From Ursus arctos (taxonomy: Eukaryota > Chordata > Mammalia > Carnivora > Ursidae): 64,000 nt of DNA. Numbering within the stretch: the stretch's first letter is position 1; each line of letters opens with the position of its first letter. The position numbers and the translations under genes were made by a program. Location of the stretch: positions 32,864,813-32,928,812 of the forward strand of contig NW_026622952.1 in the NCBI RefSeq assembly GCF_023065955.2. The letters are read 5' to 3'. Shown in pieces: positions 21,719 through 33,329 of the stretch. The notes under the pieces are model-generated. The model was given only the letters and a program-made list of their open reading frames with translations, made no database searches and was not told the DNA's origin.

Positions 21719-24700
21719 GCAGTCTTTTGATGATCCATATTTCTCCTAAGGGGTAGAAGGAATGATGTAAGTTGGCATATAAAGAAAATTGTAAAAAAGA
21801 CTGTTTTGACGTGACTGCATAACATAGAAAGAACTTGGTATTATAATTGGGTAGATTAGAGTTCTAGAAAGACCACCTGGCTTATACTAAATTCCAAGTT
21901 CTCTAGTGTCATTTGTGTCCAATGGCTACACCTTTTCCCCAGGGATGGAGGTCTTTCTTTCTGGACGTGATGGGTGCAGTTTTGGTTGATTGCAGGTGAC
22001 ATCAGATGCAACTATTCATTTATAGGTAATTACTAAAATATAAACTGGCCTGATTTTTGTTGGAGCATTTTGGAACATTGATGCCTTTCTCTTCTAAAGT
22101 TCTTAATATTTTATCTGAATGATATCTATTCACTTTGTGTCACTATATAAGAGGATCCTAATTTAGTAATTATATAACAGAATTACTTTAAAAACACATA
22201 TCCATGCTTTGGAATATTTGCCAATATACTGTAATATTATAACATGCTAGAGATCATGTCTCTATTTCTCATTATCCACCTTTGAAATTTAATATAAAGA
22301 TAGGATTTTCAATGCCCTGTGTGTGGCATTTTAGGAAGGCCTGCATGTATTCAGCTATGGCCATGGAAAGTTCATTGCTATACTTAGCTAGTGTACAGTG
22401 TTTGCTTAGATAGGTTTCTCCTGAGGTTTTAGTAAGGCAGAATATGAATTCATAACTGTACCTGAAAGGAACATGACATTTTGTTTCTTAAAAGCACAAC
22501 CACCTATGGTGTCAAGCTAACAGCTCAAAACTATGGTCCAATTAACTGAGGACACTGCCGAGGAGGTCAAAGATCCCATAAAAACTAGTAAAGGCACTGG
22601 AGTTTAGACAATCAAAAGAATCTGGAGGAATGATCTGGGGTCATAGTGATTACCTCCAGAGCTGAAAAGAGCACTCAAGGAAAGACGATATAAGCTAAAG
22701 TTCAAATTGTCATTTATAAAGCTTCTCACCCAGTCTAGTTACAAAGCAGAATTTAAACTCTTATGAAATCCACCACAATATTTCATTCTTTATATTTAAG
22801 ATTTTTTTTTTCAGATGCAGATACATGGGACTTGCAGAAAGCACTTCTGTTGATTGTTCTATGAAATTGGAAAATAGAGATTGTAGCTTTTTTTTTTCCC
22901 CAGTTGTTTTAAAGTGTACCCACACGCAACTGCAGCCATTCTGTTTAAATGAAAGCTGAACCATTTGACACACCATAGTAAAGAAAAATATCAAGTACAT
23001 TCAGCAAAAAGGATGTGGATGGAATATGAGACACATGACTGAAACTCCTGTTAATATCTTGAGGTTTAAAATTGCTGAATGGGTAAGATCCATTGCTGTA
23101 GTTCACTAAAGGACAGAGACCTGTATTTGAACTGAGAACTCACTTCGCTTGACCTAAATGTGTCATAGTAATAAATGACTTGCAGGGAAGTGGTAAATCA
23201 TAGTCATTAAACAAACAAATCATTGTGGACTGTTGGCATCTACTTTGAAAAACTTAAGCTGTCTTCACTACTCTATGGCCAGAAAGGATCAGTCTCTTTG
23301 AGAAAGGGGACAAACGGGAGTCCCACTTCCTCACTGTCCCGCATTTTGATGATGTCTCCTTTGTTTTATTTTGCATTTGATTTTTTTTTTTTAATTTAGC
23401 TTTCTGTTCTTTGCTTCTCTGCTCCCTTCCTCTATTGGCTGTTTGTTAGATGATAATCAGTCTCCAAAGTACACTACAAATAACATCACGGGTTTTCATT
23501 CCCCGTTCAGGAATTGGGCATTGCCACCCATTTTCCCAGGAGTAATGTCATGTGAGCATCCTCGGCTTCCATTTGTTTCTTTATTTCTGTTCTGAGTGAC
23601 CTGCTCCAAGAATTGCACTGCCCTCGCTACGGTAAGTGCTAATCCCCCACTGCTTATGATTATTGAGGTTCTTTGAGGCAGGGCTCACAATCTCAGATAA
23701 ACTGTGCCCCTCAATTACAAGGGCCAGTTGAATATGATCCTTGCCTTACAAGTACCTTATTTTCCAATATGCAGTGTCTACATTCAATTATCAGGCATTA
23801 TTGGAAACACAAAGGTCACTACTTACATCTCAAAAGCTCTTAAAGCAAACATGTTATTGCCTCCTGTACACTTTGGGCTTTGAAACCTTAGAATTCACTT
23901 CAGGAGACTATTACCATTGTCTCTGTGTTTTGAACACCATGGCATAATGGAAAATGCCCTGATCCAAAAACTGAATAAGCCAACAAAGCAATTCAATAGG
24001 AAAATGCTGAGTTGAACAGATTGCAATAGAAAATGATTGCTTTCATTCTCCAGCTCCTTTGTCTCCACCCCTCACTCCAATGTCAAATGCCAGGGCACCT
24101 CTTTGCTAGCATGAAAATTCAAACTAGCAATAAGAAGCTAGTCATTATTTTATCATTTAATATTAATTATAATAGTATTAGTCATGATGAACTAATGTTG
24201 CATTATGTAGCTTTCAAATGTATTCCCAAAGGACTTTGATTATAATTTGCCATTTTATTCATGTTCAATTATTTTAAAGTGTTGCTGAATTAACAAGATC
24301 CACTTAGCCTTAATCACTACTTACCTCATCAGTTTGTGGTGCTGACATGCCTGGCTTATAAAGACAGTCTGTGACAGAATGGGACTGGAGCCGTCATGGT
24401 CACAGCTGCCATCCACTGTCAGTCCTGGGGGGGGGGGCACAGTTCATCAGAGAAGGCACTACTCCGTCTTTCGTGATTAGATGTGAGCCCCTACGTAGGA
24501 GCAGTGGATAGGACGATGTGGCTATGGAGAACCCTGTCTTCCACTTAGTTACATACTTTGCCGACCGTTGGAATTCTGTAATAGGGCATTGCATACGTTC
24601 TCCTTTCTGATGAACAGTAAAGGGCCTGGTTCTATTTCCCTCTGCGTTGAGAAGAAAAATTGGTGCATTTGATTGTTTGGTTTTCATGAATACACTCTGC

Positions 24701-25080
24701 CTGCCTGTCGACCGGCTCTGGTTATCACTGGATGATTTTACTGCATATTATTTCTAGGAGTTCCTTCTTCTCTTAGTCCAAATTTTCTTTTCTTTTCCAC
24801 ATTCTCCTTGGGCTTTCTGCTGCGTTCTACCAATATGATTCATTTCTCCTTTCGAGATTTATAACATCCTTTATAATTCATACTGAGCTTCTCATCTTAA
24901 TTTCGTTGTGTCTTATATACTTAGAGCAAAGCCCACCAAGTAATTAAAAAGTCAATCAAGACCCCCAGAGTGGCTATTTACCTTGAGATCCTGGTTTATA
25001 GCATGGTTTAGTGTCAGTTTTAAATCACTACCATGGGTCCAACGCCAATGTCAAAGAATGTGGTAGATCAGAAAATTAAT
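21719..25080. other. Long unassigned non-coding stretch
   Basis: Over 3 kb with no gene and no repeat I can name confidently. It holds T runs (22801-22810, 22889-22898, 23382-23393) and an 11-base G run (about 24427-24437). Frames are short; the 95-codon minus frame at 24400-24687 has no motif. The low repeat content is notable, but may reflect decayed repeats I cannot recognise. Confidence 0.45.
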
Positions 25081-25245
25081 AGACATGGTGCCTGCCAATT
25101 CAACTGAACAGGCAGGGAAAGGTCGCTGGGCAAGTAGTTATGTTCACCATGTTGTAGAGGCTACCCAGCAGAAGACCCTGGATTTTATCAAGTACAACTT
25201 CTATGAGCAGATTGGCGATCAGAAATCTAGCCACCAGCGGTAGTG
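25081..25245 (+). other. Short protein-like open stretch, unassigned
   Basis: One plus frame is open for 50-plus codons and ends with a stop at about 25240-25242. A second frame upstream is open into the same region, so a frameshifted relic is conceivable. The reading has a coiled, charged look (ending ...KYNFYEQIGDQKSSHQR) but I recognise no family. There is no A-tail or flanking duplication, so a processed pseudogene is not supported. Confidence 0.2.
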
Positions 25246-25718
25246 CTCATAGATTTCTAGAGTTTCACGCCAGAATTCTGTACATGGCCCTTTTAACTGG
25301 TTGACATTTTAACTAAGAGTTCCCCAACCATGCCATCTTCCACTTTCTGACTTAAGCGTTTAATTCAAAGGAAAAAGTGAATTAAGATGGCCTGCAGCAA
25401 TGTTCTCCCTTTTATCTCTCCTATCCACATTGTGCTATTTAAATTCACTGTTTTCATACCAAGAACTTGCTTAGCAATTGGGATTGTGGCTTTTCGTATT
25501 GCTCTGAAAACTGATAATGAATGACTTGAGCAAGGAATTTTTAGTATTTTAGTTATCAAAAGAAAAGGATGATACATTCAATCATGACATGAAATATGTG
25601 TACAAATGGCACTGAAAGCAATGGCATTTTTAGAATAACAGAATAAGAGTTGTATGGGTGATCATTATAGATTTTATTGAGTAGACACACATACAGAGAC
25701 ATACATAAATACATAAAG

Positions 25719-25770
25719 TGTGTGTGTGTGTCTGTGTGTGTCTGTGTGTGTGTGTGTCTGTGTGTGTGTC
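25719..25770. repeat. (TG)n microsatellite with TC interruptions
   Basis: TG units broken four times by TC, giving a regular TCTGTGTGTG look. It produces a His/Thr repeat in the antisense short frame. Confidence 0.95.
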
Positions 25771-25864
25771 TATAAATTCATTCACTGTTGGTGCTGATAG
25801 GAAACAGAGTCTATCCCAAATCACATGGTTTGGATTATAATGTTATTAATGGCTAACAGGTACT

Positions 25865-26080
25865 ATTAAGTGTTACCAAGTTCTGGGTGCAGTTCCAAGT
25901 GCTAAATTGGTATTAACTTACTTAATTCTCACAATGACTAAATGATGCATATTGTTATCTTCATTTTACATTTAAGCAACTGAAACAGCAAGCGATGTAA
26001 CTGGTTTAATGTCACACAACTGTACTTTAATGAGGCCAAGATTTGACTCTAACTAGAGGACGGCCCATGTTCGGAACCCC
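25865..26080 (-). repeat. MIR SINE, antisense
   Basis: Near full-length antisense order: 'gttctgggtgcagttccaag', 'ttacttaattctcacaatgact', 'gttatcttcattttacatttaagcaactgaaac', 'ggtttaatgtcacacaactg', 'aggccaagatttgactc'. Confidence 0.8.
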
Positions 26081-26420
26081 TAACCTACCCTGTTCTGTTG
26101 CCCCCCCCCCCCAAATATTGTAAGTTCAGCTGGCCTTTGTGTAGCCACAGCCACATGCTTTATTTTGTGTTTTTTTTCTCCTTTAATCAGAAGTTTCTCA
26201 TATTTTATAAAAACTATTTTTCCCAGAAACACTTAAGGAAAGAAAAATATATTTCTATGATCTTTTTTCCCCATAGTTCCAAAGCTGGTAGAAATGTTCC
26301 TTTGAAATAGTCTGTTAATGAATTTGCAATGCATTTACTATGTGGGTTAAACTTATTGCCAAAGCTCCTGATAAAATTAGCATTCATCCAGAAGGAATTT
26401 GGAACTATTCTTTAAATAAA
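26081..26420. other. Unassigned non-coding sequence
   Basis: Nothing recognised except a 12-base C run at about 26101-26112. Confidence 0.5.
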
Positions 26421-26426
26421 AAGAAA

Positions 26427-26951
26427 TCATGAAATTGCCAGCCTCTCCTTGTGCAGCCTGCAAGCTCCTGCTTTAGTGAGTTCTTCCTTATAAAAATTAC
26501 TGAATGGCAGTTGGCTATGGATCCTGTCTGCTCCTTGGCTCCCCCTTCCATCATCTCTCTCCAGGATGTGGCTGCTGGGATGTTTCCCCTTTCTCACTTC
26601 CCTGACGATGCTTTCGACCTCCTTGAATCTCTTCATTGCTTGTCCTTTTTGATATGACCTTCTTGTACCTTGAAAGATCGCTGCTGGTTCAAAAACTTCT
26701 ATGAATTCCGTGCCCCCTTGCTCTGTCCATACTGCCAGTTGGGTTCTCTTTTTCCTCTTCCTCATCGTTGGGTCTTCTCTCTCACTGGCCTTCTGCTTGG
26801 ATGGCAGCCTCTTAACAAGTATGAAGCTCTTCATTTCATTACAAAACAAAAGCCAGAGATGTGTTTTAAGGAGTGTTCTCGTGTCACTGTGATGAAGTAG
26901 TGTGAATGGGATCCTAATTAATTTTACCTCTGAATGTGGCAGCCCTCTCAA
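26427..26951 (-). other. 174-codon open frame, not supported as a gene
   Basis: This ATG-to-stop frame is the second longest in the window. The product is rich in Lys, Arg, Glu and Ser with a basic patch (MRKRKKRTQ). I recognise no domain. No AATAAA signal, poly-A tail, target duplication or intron context supports a retrocopy or an exon. Shorter frames on the plus strand (26451-26657, 26670-26900) overlap it. It may be chance or a decayed repeat reading frame. Confidence 0.25.
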
Positions 26952-28117
26952 AAGTGTTCACATTGATCCAACATACTCTACCCACTTATCATAGCAACTT
27001 GACCTTGGAAAAACTGCGCTAAACAAAATATTTTAAACAAGCCTCTGGCTGGCGTAGTGATTACCACTCTATGAAGAGCAAATGCTGTTGGTAATAGGAT
27101 GACAAATATTTGTACTGCAGGAGGGAGAAAAGCATGGTAAGGAGCGTCAGCAGGCCCCCCCACATCAACTCTTGTGCAGACATGAGTGGGTGGGAGTCAG
27201 CCACTGGCAGAGTACGTAGCCTTCTAAATGGGCCCATATGCTAACCAAATTAATGAGTCAACATCATGCATGAAAGCTTGTGTTAGTCCTGAATTTAATG
27301 TATTTTGTTTGTTTTCGGTTCCTTGAAATTTAACTGGCATTCTTTGATGATTAGGATACAAAAGAGATTTTGACGGTATTTCATTTAAAAATGAAGCTTA
27401 AGAAATACATTTATAAATTAAAATTCTTACATAGTTTGTAAGCTACTGTATTTCCCTCAGTGCAATGAGAATCTTCCTGGTAGAGTTTCTATGAGAGGTA
27501 CGTACATCTGGGTCACATCCCATCACAATCCAATCTCCAAAGGGGCCAATTTTAAAAATCGTGTATTAAAAGCATCATTTACTGATTTCACATATGATCC
27601 AGATTTTAAAGTTGCAATTATGTCATTAACAGATTATCCAGTCATCAGGGTGACTCATTGGGATAATAAAGAGGAAAACTAAATGCCGATTATTTTTTAG
27701 AGAAAGAAGCTAATATTATATGAAGGCTATTTTCTTGCTTAGTGAATCTTATAAACATGACCTTTGCGACTGTAGTTCTTTAGCCATAGAATATCATTTG
27801 TATTTCTAATCATTTCACATAAATGAAAAAAAAAAAAAAGAGAAGTAGTGGAATTAAGGTTTATCATGGTCAAAATGATTCCAAGACAAGCGAAGGTTAT
27901 ACTTAAAGTCTATCATACAGCGATGCAAACCTTCCAGATTATTAGCATTTTTAGTGAAAGCAATGCCATTGTCATGCTGTTAATATTAACTGTGGTTACT
28001 TTCAGGGCAATACACTTTACCCAGCTTCCTCTGCACCCCCTATTCCCCTACCATCTGGAATCTCTTAGCAAGGGATGATTTTGTGCTATATTAAGCTTCC
28101 CTGATCTTTCAGATTGA
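26952..28117. other. Repeat-free unassigned stretch; candidate conserved element near 27260-27700
   Basis: No repeat recognised from 26952 to 28117. The part at about 27260-27700 is AT-rich, evenly composed and has cores such as 'cattaacagattatcc' and 'gggataataaag', the look of a developmental non-coding element. This is inference from texture only. Confidence 0.35.
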
Positions 28118-28144
28118 TTTTTTTTTTTTTTTTTTTTTTTTTTT
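28118..28144. repeat. (T)27 homopolymer
   Basis: Twenty-seven uninterrupted T, not followed by a recognisable SINE or LINE body in antisense. It lies 75 bases left of a complete antisense Can-SINE that has its own T run. Confidence 0.95.
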
Positions 28145-28202
28145 GGTTTATCTTGTTCTGGTATAAACACAGATAATAACTATTAACTCAAATGGACTCT
28201 GG

Positions 28203-28446
28203 CTCAACATGAAGATTCTTTTTTTTTTTTTTTTTTTTTTTAAGATTTTATTTATTTATTTGACAGAGAGAGAGACAGCCAGCGAGAGAGGGAACACAAG
28301 CAGGGGGAGTGGGAGAGGAAGAAGCAGGCTCATAGCGGAGGAGCCTGATGTGGGGCTCGATCCCATAACGCCAGGATCACGCCCTGAGCCGAAGGCAGAC
28401 GCTTAACCACTGTGCCACCCAGGCGCCCCTCAACATGAAGATTCTT
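28203..28446 (-). mobile_element. Can-SINE (arctoid tRNA-Lys type), antisense, with target duplication
   Basis: A full-length copy in antisense. It starts with the tail as a T run, then 'aagattttatttatttattt', a GA-rich part, 'agcgagagagggaacacaag', 'ggctcgatcccataacgcc' (B-box region), and ends 'gtgccacccaggcgcccc' (tRNA-like head). The duplication ctcaacatgaagattctt is present at 28203-28220 and 28429-28446. Low divergence and a perfect long duplication point to a young insertion. It encodes no protein and depends on L1 enzymes. Confidence 0.95.
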
Positions 28447-28745
28447 AGACTCATTTTTACCCTGCTGAAATATAAAGGTTAATTTCTGGATGTCCCGAAG
28501 TATAAACTTTAGATAATAGTTCAAAAAGACTCAGATGGTAGCCTCTTTCCGATCCATATTTTAATAAGGCAAAAGACCATATTCAAGTAAGAACCAGAAG
28601 TAAAATTTGACTTTAACCCCAACTTCCTTCTCATTTAGCAATCCGTCCTCTTAGTTTTCTTGTGTTTGCTGATGACTTCAAATTAACGTCTTAATGAATT
28701 ACCATAAAATGCCTTAAAATATGCAAAATCATTCTATAAATATTA
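28447..28745. other. Unassigned non-coding sequence
   Basis: Short interval between two SINEs with nothing recognised. Confidence 0.5.
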
Positions 28746-28993
28746 CGTATGATACTCCTCTAAGATTTATTTGATTTATTTTAAAGAGAGAGAGAAAGAC
28801 AGTGGGGGGACAGACAGAGAGGGAGAGGATCTCAAGCAGCCTGCACACTGTGGATGGAGCTGACCGGAGGCTCAGGTGGGGTGGGGGTGGGAGGGCTCGA
28901 TCTCAGGACTCTGAGATCATGACCTGAGCCAAAACCAAGAGTTGGTCTCTTAACGGACTGTACCACCCAGGTGCCCCTAAATACGATACTCCA
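28746..28993 (-). mobile_element. Older Can-SINE, antisense
   Basis: Antisense body with 'gagagagagaaagacag', 'gggctcgatctcaggactctgagatcatgacctgagcc' and the head 'gtaccacccaggtgcccc'. The body is more diverged than the copies at 28203 and 42476. Similar flanks ('atgatactcc' on the left, 'acgatactcc' on the right) suggest an imperfect target duplication. Confidence 0.85.
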
Positions 28994-29125
28994 TACTCCT
29001 TTCGGTCACAGTTCTCATAGGTGAAGGGAATATACATCCATGCACACACTCATGTTTATGGACTCTTGTAATCGCTTGCCATGGAAGTACTGCACAGTGA
29101 TCTCTGCTCTGAGGTAAAGCTGCTT
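28994..29125. other. Unassigned non-coding sequence
   Basis: Short spacer without recognisable content. Confidence 0.5.
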
Positions 29126-29129
29126 GAAG

Positions 29130-29350
29130 AAGTAGTGGGATAAGCACTGAGCAAGAAATGGGGAAAAATGCATTCTCATCCTAATACTACTGCTTAGCTC
29201 TAGATCTTAGGACGATTCATTGAACCTCAGTTTTTCACTCCAAAAATGGGGGTACCCTATCTTCTTACCTCAAAGACTTTGCCAGGACTCACTCTAGTAA
29301 TACCCGACAGCACACTTTGTATACTTAAAATTAGTATAGCAGTATAAAAT
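29130..29350 (+). repeat. MIR SINE, sense
   Basis: Sense order 'gtgggataagcactgagcaag', 'ctactgcttagctctagatcttaggacgattcattgaacctcagtttttcactccaaaaatggggg', then 'ccaggactcactctagtaat'. Confidence 0.7.
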
Positions 29351-29399
29351 AGGATACCTAGGTTTATTATATTTGTCGGCTGAGACATTTTTATGGGTT

Positions 29400-29630
29400 A
29401 AAGATGAACACAAAGGGATGCCTGGGTGGCTCATTTGTTAAGCGTCTGCCTTTGGCTCAGGGCGTGATCCTGAGGTCCTAGGATCAAGCCCCACATCAGG
29501 CTTCTACCCTGGGAGCCTGCTTCTTCCTCTCCCACTCCCCCTGCTTGTGTTCCCTCTCTTGCTGGCTGTCTCTCTCTCTCTGTCAAATAAATAAATAAAA
29601 TCTTTAAAAAAAAAAAAAGATGAACACAAA
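29400..29630 (+). mobile_element. Can-SINE (arctoid tRNA-Lys type), sense, with target duplication
   Basis: Sense copy: head 'gggatgcctgggtggctc', 'gttaagcgtctgcctttgg', B-box region 'ggatcaagccccacatc', 'cccactccccctgcttgtg', CT-rich part, 'aaataaataaataaaatc' and a poly-A tail. The duplication aaagatgaacacaaa is at 29400-29414 and 29616-29630. It faces the antisense copy at 28203, about 1 kb away. Confidence 0.95.
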
Positions 29631-30790
29631 AATACTTACAAGTCAAGTTCAGGCTAACATCATCAATGAAATTAACTCTGTTTAGCACTCAAATGGAGCT
29701 ATTGCTGATTTTCAGGACTTATGTTTATGTTTCTTATTGAACACAGACCAATATATAAAAATGTACTCTGAAAGGCATTTTAAAAATTGTGTCCAAACTA
29801 ACTAGATTTAAGGAAAGCTGTATTCCTATTGAATGATTAAAGTGATAATAATATTGACCCACACTTCCACTAATAATAGCATCATCAAACATTTGTAAAA
29901 ATTAATTAAGTTTCATATTTTTCTTACTTGGAAATGAATTAATAATTCATGGAATAATGAGACCTGAACAACCAACACCATTAACTTGTTCTTAGGGTGA
30001 GTTTAATCCCTTAGTCTTTTAATCTAATCACTAGGAAAGTCTTTCATCTTTTATTGACTTTTATTTCAGCTGTCCTCATTTCAATTTCTAATAAATACCT
30101 CTTGCTTATTATTTAACAATTTAGAAGCTTTAAAAGTAATCTGATTGCCATGAACTTATGAAAATAAAAGGGAGATATTTGTATATAGTGCTTTTCATTC
30201 TACAAGAAATCACATAAGGAAAATTTATTTGACATTTTTTGAAGTACAAAGAATTCTTTCTAAAAACTTAAAAAATTGAAAATACCTTTTAGATGTTATA
30301 AAAGCAGAGTCTAAAATGTCTAGTATTTTCATTAACAGTTTCAGGTCCCACCTCTCTCTGTGTAAAACTAAGGGTTTAAACTTCTCTTCTGGAAGAGAGA
30401 AATGGATCTATGAATGGAAACTTTTATTCCACAGTAGAATGGTATAATGTGATGTGACTTTTCTAGAAAGCTAGCAGATTCTTTTTGAATTAGCTAACAA
30501 TAAAGATGAAGATAGAAAATACCATGAGCATCTTACTTGTGTGCAGATTTCCATGTTTTGTTTTGTTTTTGTTTTTGTTTTTTTGGCAAATAAAATACTC
30601 TTGCCAGGTTAATTTACTGATTGCTTTTAATGAATAACTAATTCCTAAACTCCCTGCATTACCTCTGAAACCTCAAAAAATAATGCTGAAAAGCAATTCT
30701 CCTCAATGGGCACTGCAGGAGTCTGCCTTTTGATATCAGGGATAACAAGACAGTACTCTATCCCAAAATATATCTCTTCTACTGAAATTG
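29631..30790. other. Unassigned AT-rich sequence
   Basis: No gene or confident interspersed repeat. A (GTTTT)n stretch lies at about 30556-30580. Confidence 0.5.
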
Positions 30791-30794
30791 AAGC

Positions 30795-31065
30795 ATGCTA
30801 TTGACACTATTACAAATATTAGCAAGAGTAATAATCACAACAGTAATAATAGCCTCATTTATCAGCATTTACTTTGTGCCAGACATTGTACTAGGCATTC
30901 AGTATATACATTATTGCTTTTAATTCTCATATCAATGCTGTCAGATGAGTATTATTTTCTTATACAAATGAGGGCACTGAAGTTTGGGGTGACTAAGCAA
31001 CTTGTCCAAAATCACACAGCTAGTAAATGACAGAAATGTTTTAAAAACCAAGTCTGCTTACATGC
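30795..31065 (-). repeat. MIR SINE, antisense, near full length
   Basis: Clear antisense order: 'ttactttgtgccagacattgtactaggcattc', 'taattctcatatcaatgctgtcagatgagtattatt', 'caaatgagggcactgaag', 'aagcaacttgtccaaaatcacacagctagtaaatgacag'. One of the best MIR copies here. Confidence 0.9.
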
Positions 31066-31730
31066 AAATCTCTGTAGATTTATTTCCCAGGACTTTTGAA
31101 GATTTCTTTATTCTATTATGCCCTGTCATAATGTAAATATCCTATCAACGTGAACTCACTGTTGGGGAAAAAAGAAAAAAAAAATACAGTTAATTTTTTA
31201 GTCATTTTCTTACCTAATGATTACAGCCAGGAAACGTTAATGTTCTTTAGAAAATGGATCTTAGGATAGATTTTGTTTGTTTGTTTGTTTGCTTTGATAT
31301 TGGGTGGTGTGTGAAAAGATAAATCCAGAGAATAGAATCGTGTCTGTCTGAGGCAGGCCTGTAAGGTCTACACTCTGAGGAGGACCTGAAAACATGGAGG
31401 GAGAGGATGCTGAGGGCAATCGAAGAGGCAGGGGCACATCCAAAGAAGCTTTGCCCCCTTTACAGTTTTGCTCAGAGGGAGCCACAGCTGAAGGCCACAT
31501 CCCTTCTCATTTTACAGATCCAATTCCATTACATTAAATGTGCATACACATTCTTTCGCTTATTGCCCCTTCACCAAAGCAAGTCACACAGGCACACCTA
31601 GCTCCAAGGAGATCAGAGGAGAGAACTCCTCCCATGAGCCCAGAAATGAGACAACTAGAATATTGGGTAGCATCTATTGTTACTACCATAGCTACAGATA
31701 CAGAAAAGTAAAATAAAGCTAGCCTCTTCT
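31066..31730. other. Unassigned non-coding sequence
   Basis: No gene or confident repeat. A (GTTT)n run lies at about 31276-31293. The 79-codon minus frame at 31261-31500 has no motif. Confidence 0.5.
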
Positions 31731-31734
31731 TCAA

Positions 31735-32960
31735 ACACAAAAGTTTATTCTAGATGAATTGAAAGCATACACATGAAACATCAAATTTTAAAACATTTAG
31801 AAAACATAGCAGAATGTCTTTATGGCTTTGCCTACATGGTAATTTCCTTAAAAGGGAAGAAATAGCACAGACCTGTAATGAGCAATGTTGGTAAATATTA
31901 TATTAAAATGCTTTTGCAAGACAAAAGTATATTTTGAAAAAGTGAAAAGTGTGAGCCCCATGCTGGGACAAACACAACCTATCTGGTCAACAATAAATTC
32001 ATTTTCAGAGTACATTGATGCGCCTGAAAATCAATAAGAAAAAGATAAGTAGCCCAATACACAAATAATCCATGAGAGAGAAATGAAGTGTGGCCCGTGA
32101 TTATAAGACACTCAACCTCATGTGTAGTCAGGAAAATGCAAACCCAAAAGTACAATTGCACATCCATTTGGAGGCAAAAGTTAAGTCTGAGGGCATGGGA
32201 GCGGCTTATAGCCCTGCCGGATATGTGATTTTGGCGTAACAGTTTGGGGTTCAAAACAATTTGAATTACGTGGTAAAATTGAAGGTGTGTCCATCCTATA
32301 CCACCAATATTCCACCTCTTCTGTTTCTCCTCTCAAACAAATATATAGGTTAGTAATGTTTATAGTTGTTCATGGTGGCATAGTTCCTAAGAAAAACTTG
32401 AAATGATCCTAAAAGAAAGATGCACTCATTGGAATCTTTACCCCGAGGGAGTCAGCTTCATGGCCACAGCCCTCTTGTCTGTTCAGTTGCTGGCTATGCC
32501 CTCGTTGCCTTAGATTGCTGCCTGGGATGTAATAGATGCTTAGTAAATACTTCATTAACCAGATGAATGAGTCATGAGTGATTGGGATACCAAAAAAAAA
32601 AAAAAATCTAAAATAAATGAACTAGAGTTAAATATATTAATATTGACAGTTTGAAAAGTAATGTTGAGTGAAAACAAGTTGCAGAACATGCAACTATAAC
32701 ATAATTTGCATAAATTATAAAACACATAAGCTCCTGTGTGTTGTTTATGGAGAACACAAAGATATATATATAAGCATCAAAACATGGACAAGAAGGACAG
32801 ACAAATTCAGGAAAGAGGTTATCCCTTGTGGGCAGGGGTTAAGCGACCAGAGAACATAAAGGCGACTGTAATTTTTTTTCTGTATTGTTTTATTGTTATT
32901 TTTTTTTGAAAAGCAAATATGACAAAATGGTAGTATTTTAAAATTCGGATATTGCACTTT
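31735..32960 (+). repeat. Old L1 (L1M/HAL1-like) 3' region, sense, interrupted
   Basis: Decayed LINE-1 landmarks occur in sense order: 'aaaatcaataagaaaaagataa', 'atccatgagagagaaatgaa', 'cactcaacctcatgtgtagtcaggaaaatgcaaacc', 'tttggggttcaaaacaa', 'taatgtttatagttgttcatgg', 'aagtaatgttgagtgaaaacaag', 'gttatcccttgtgggcaggg' and a T-rich end. No open frame survives. An L2 tail at about 32490-32580 interrupts it. Confidence 0.6.
32490..32580 (+). repeat. L2-like 3' tail, sense
   Basis: The motif 'gcctgggatgtaatagatgcttagtaaatacttcattaaccagatgaatgag' is a decayed L2 3' end. It sits inside the L1M relic. Confidence 0.6.
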
Positions 32961-33131
32961 CACCTGATATTTCTACATATCAATTTCTGTGCTGTGTTCG
33001 TATGAAATATTTTATGACTAAATTATTTCTTGAACTATTCAACATATATCTATGTTAAATTCATAGAGTAACTCAGGCAAATTTACTAATAAGGTAGGAT
33101 AATTTATTATACTCTCATTTTCAATAGCTTC

Positions 33132-33329
33132 GTACCTTATTTTAATTAATTTATTTTTTTTAGTTTCAATTTTCTTTTTCTTTTCTTTTTTTAAGTTCCA
33201 TGATTCATTAGTTGCGTATAATACCCAGTGCACCATGCAATACGTGCCCTCCTTACTACCCATCACCAGCCTCTCCCATTCCCCCACCCCCCTCCCCTCT
33301 GAAGCTCTCAGTTTGTACCTTATTTTAAT
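33132..33329 (-). mobile_element. Short 5'-truncated carnivoran L1 3' end, antisense, with target duplication
   Basis: About 168 bases (33147-33314) read as the complement of the same L1 3' UTR seen at 5982-6265: a T-rich tail, 'ccatgattcattagttgcg', 'gtgcaccatgcaatacgtg', 'cccatcaccagcctctccc' and 'cctctgaagctctcagtttg'. The 15-base duplication gtaccttattttaat is perfect at 33132-33146 and 33315-33329. It is too short to encode anything. Confidence 0.9.

Noticed and set aside
28209..28406. Frame reading through the SINE with an Ala-Ser-Glu-Arg-Gly type product
   Set aside because: It is the usual open reading across a Can-SINE. The same product appears at 29431-29688 and 43589-43807 because those copies share the SINE.
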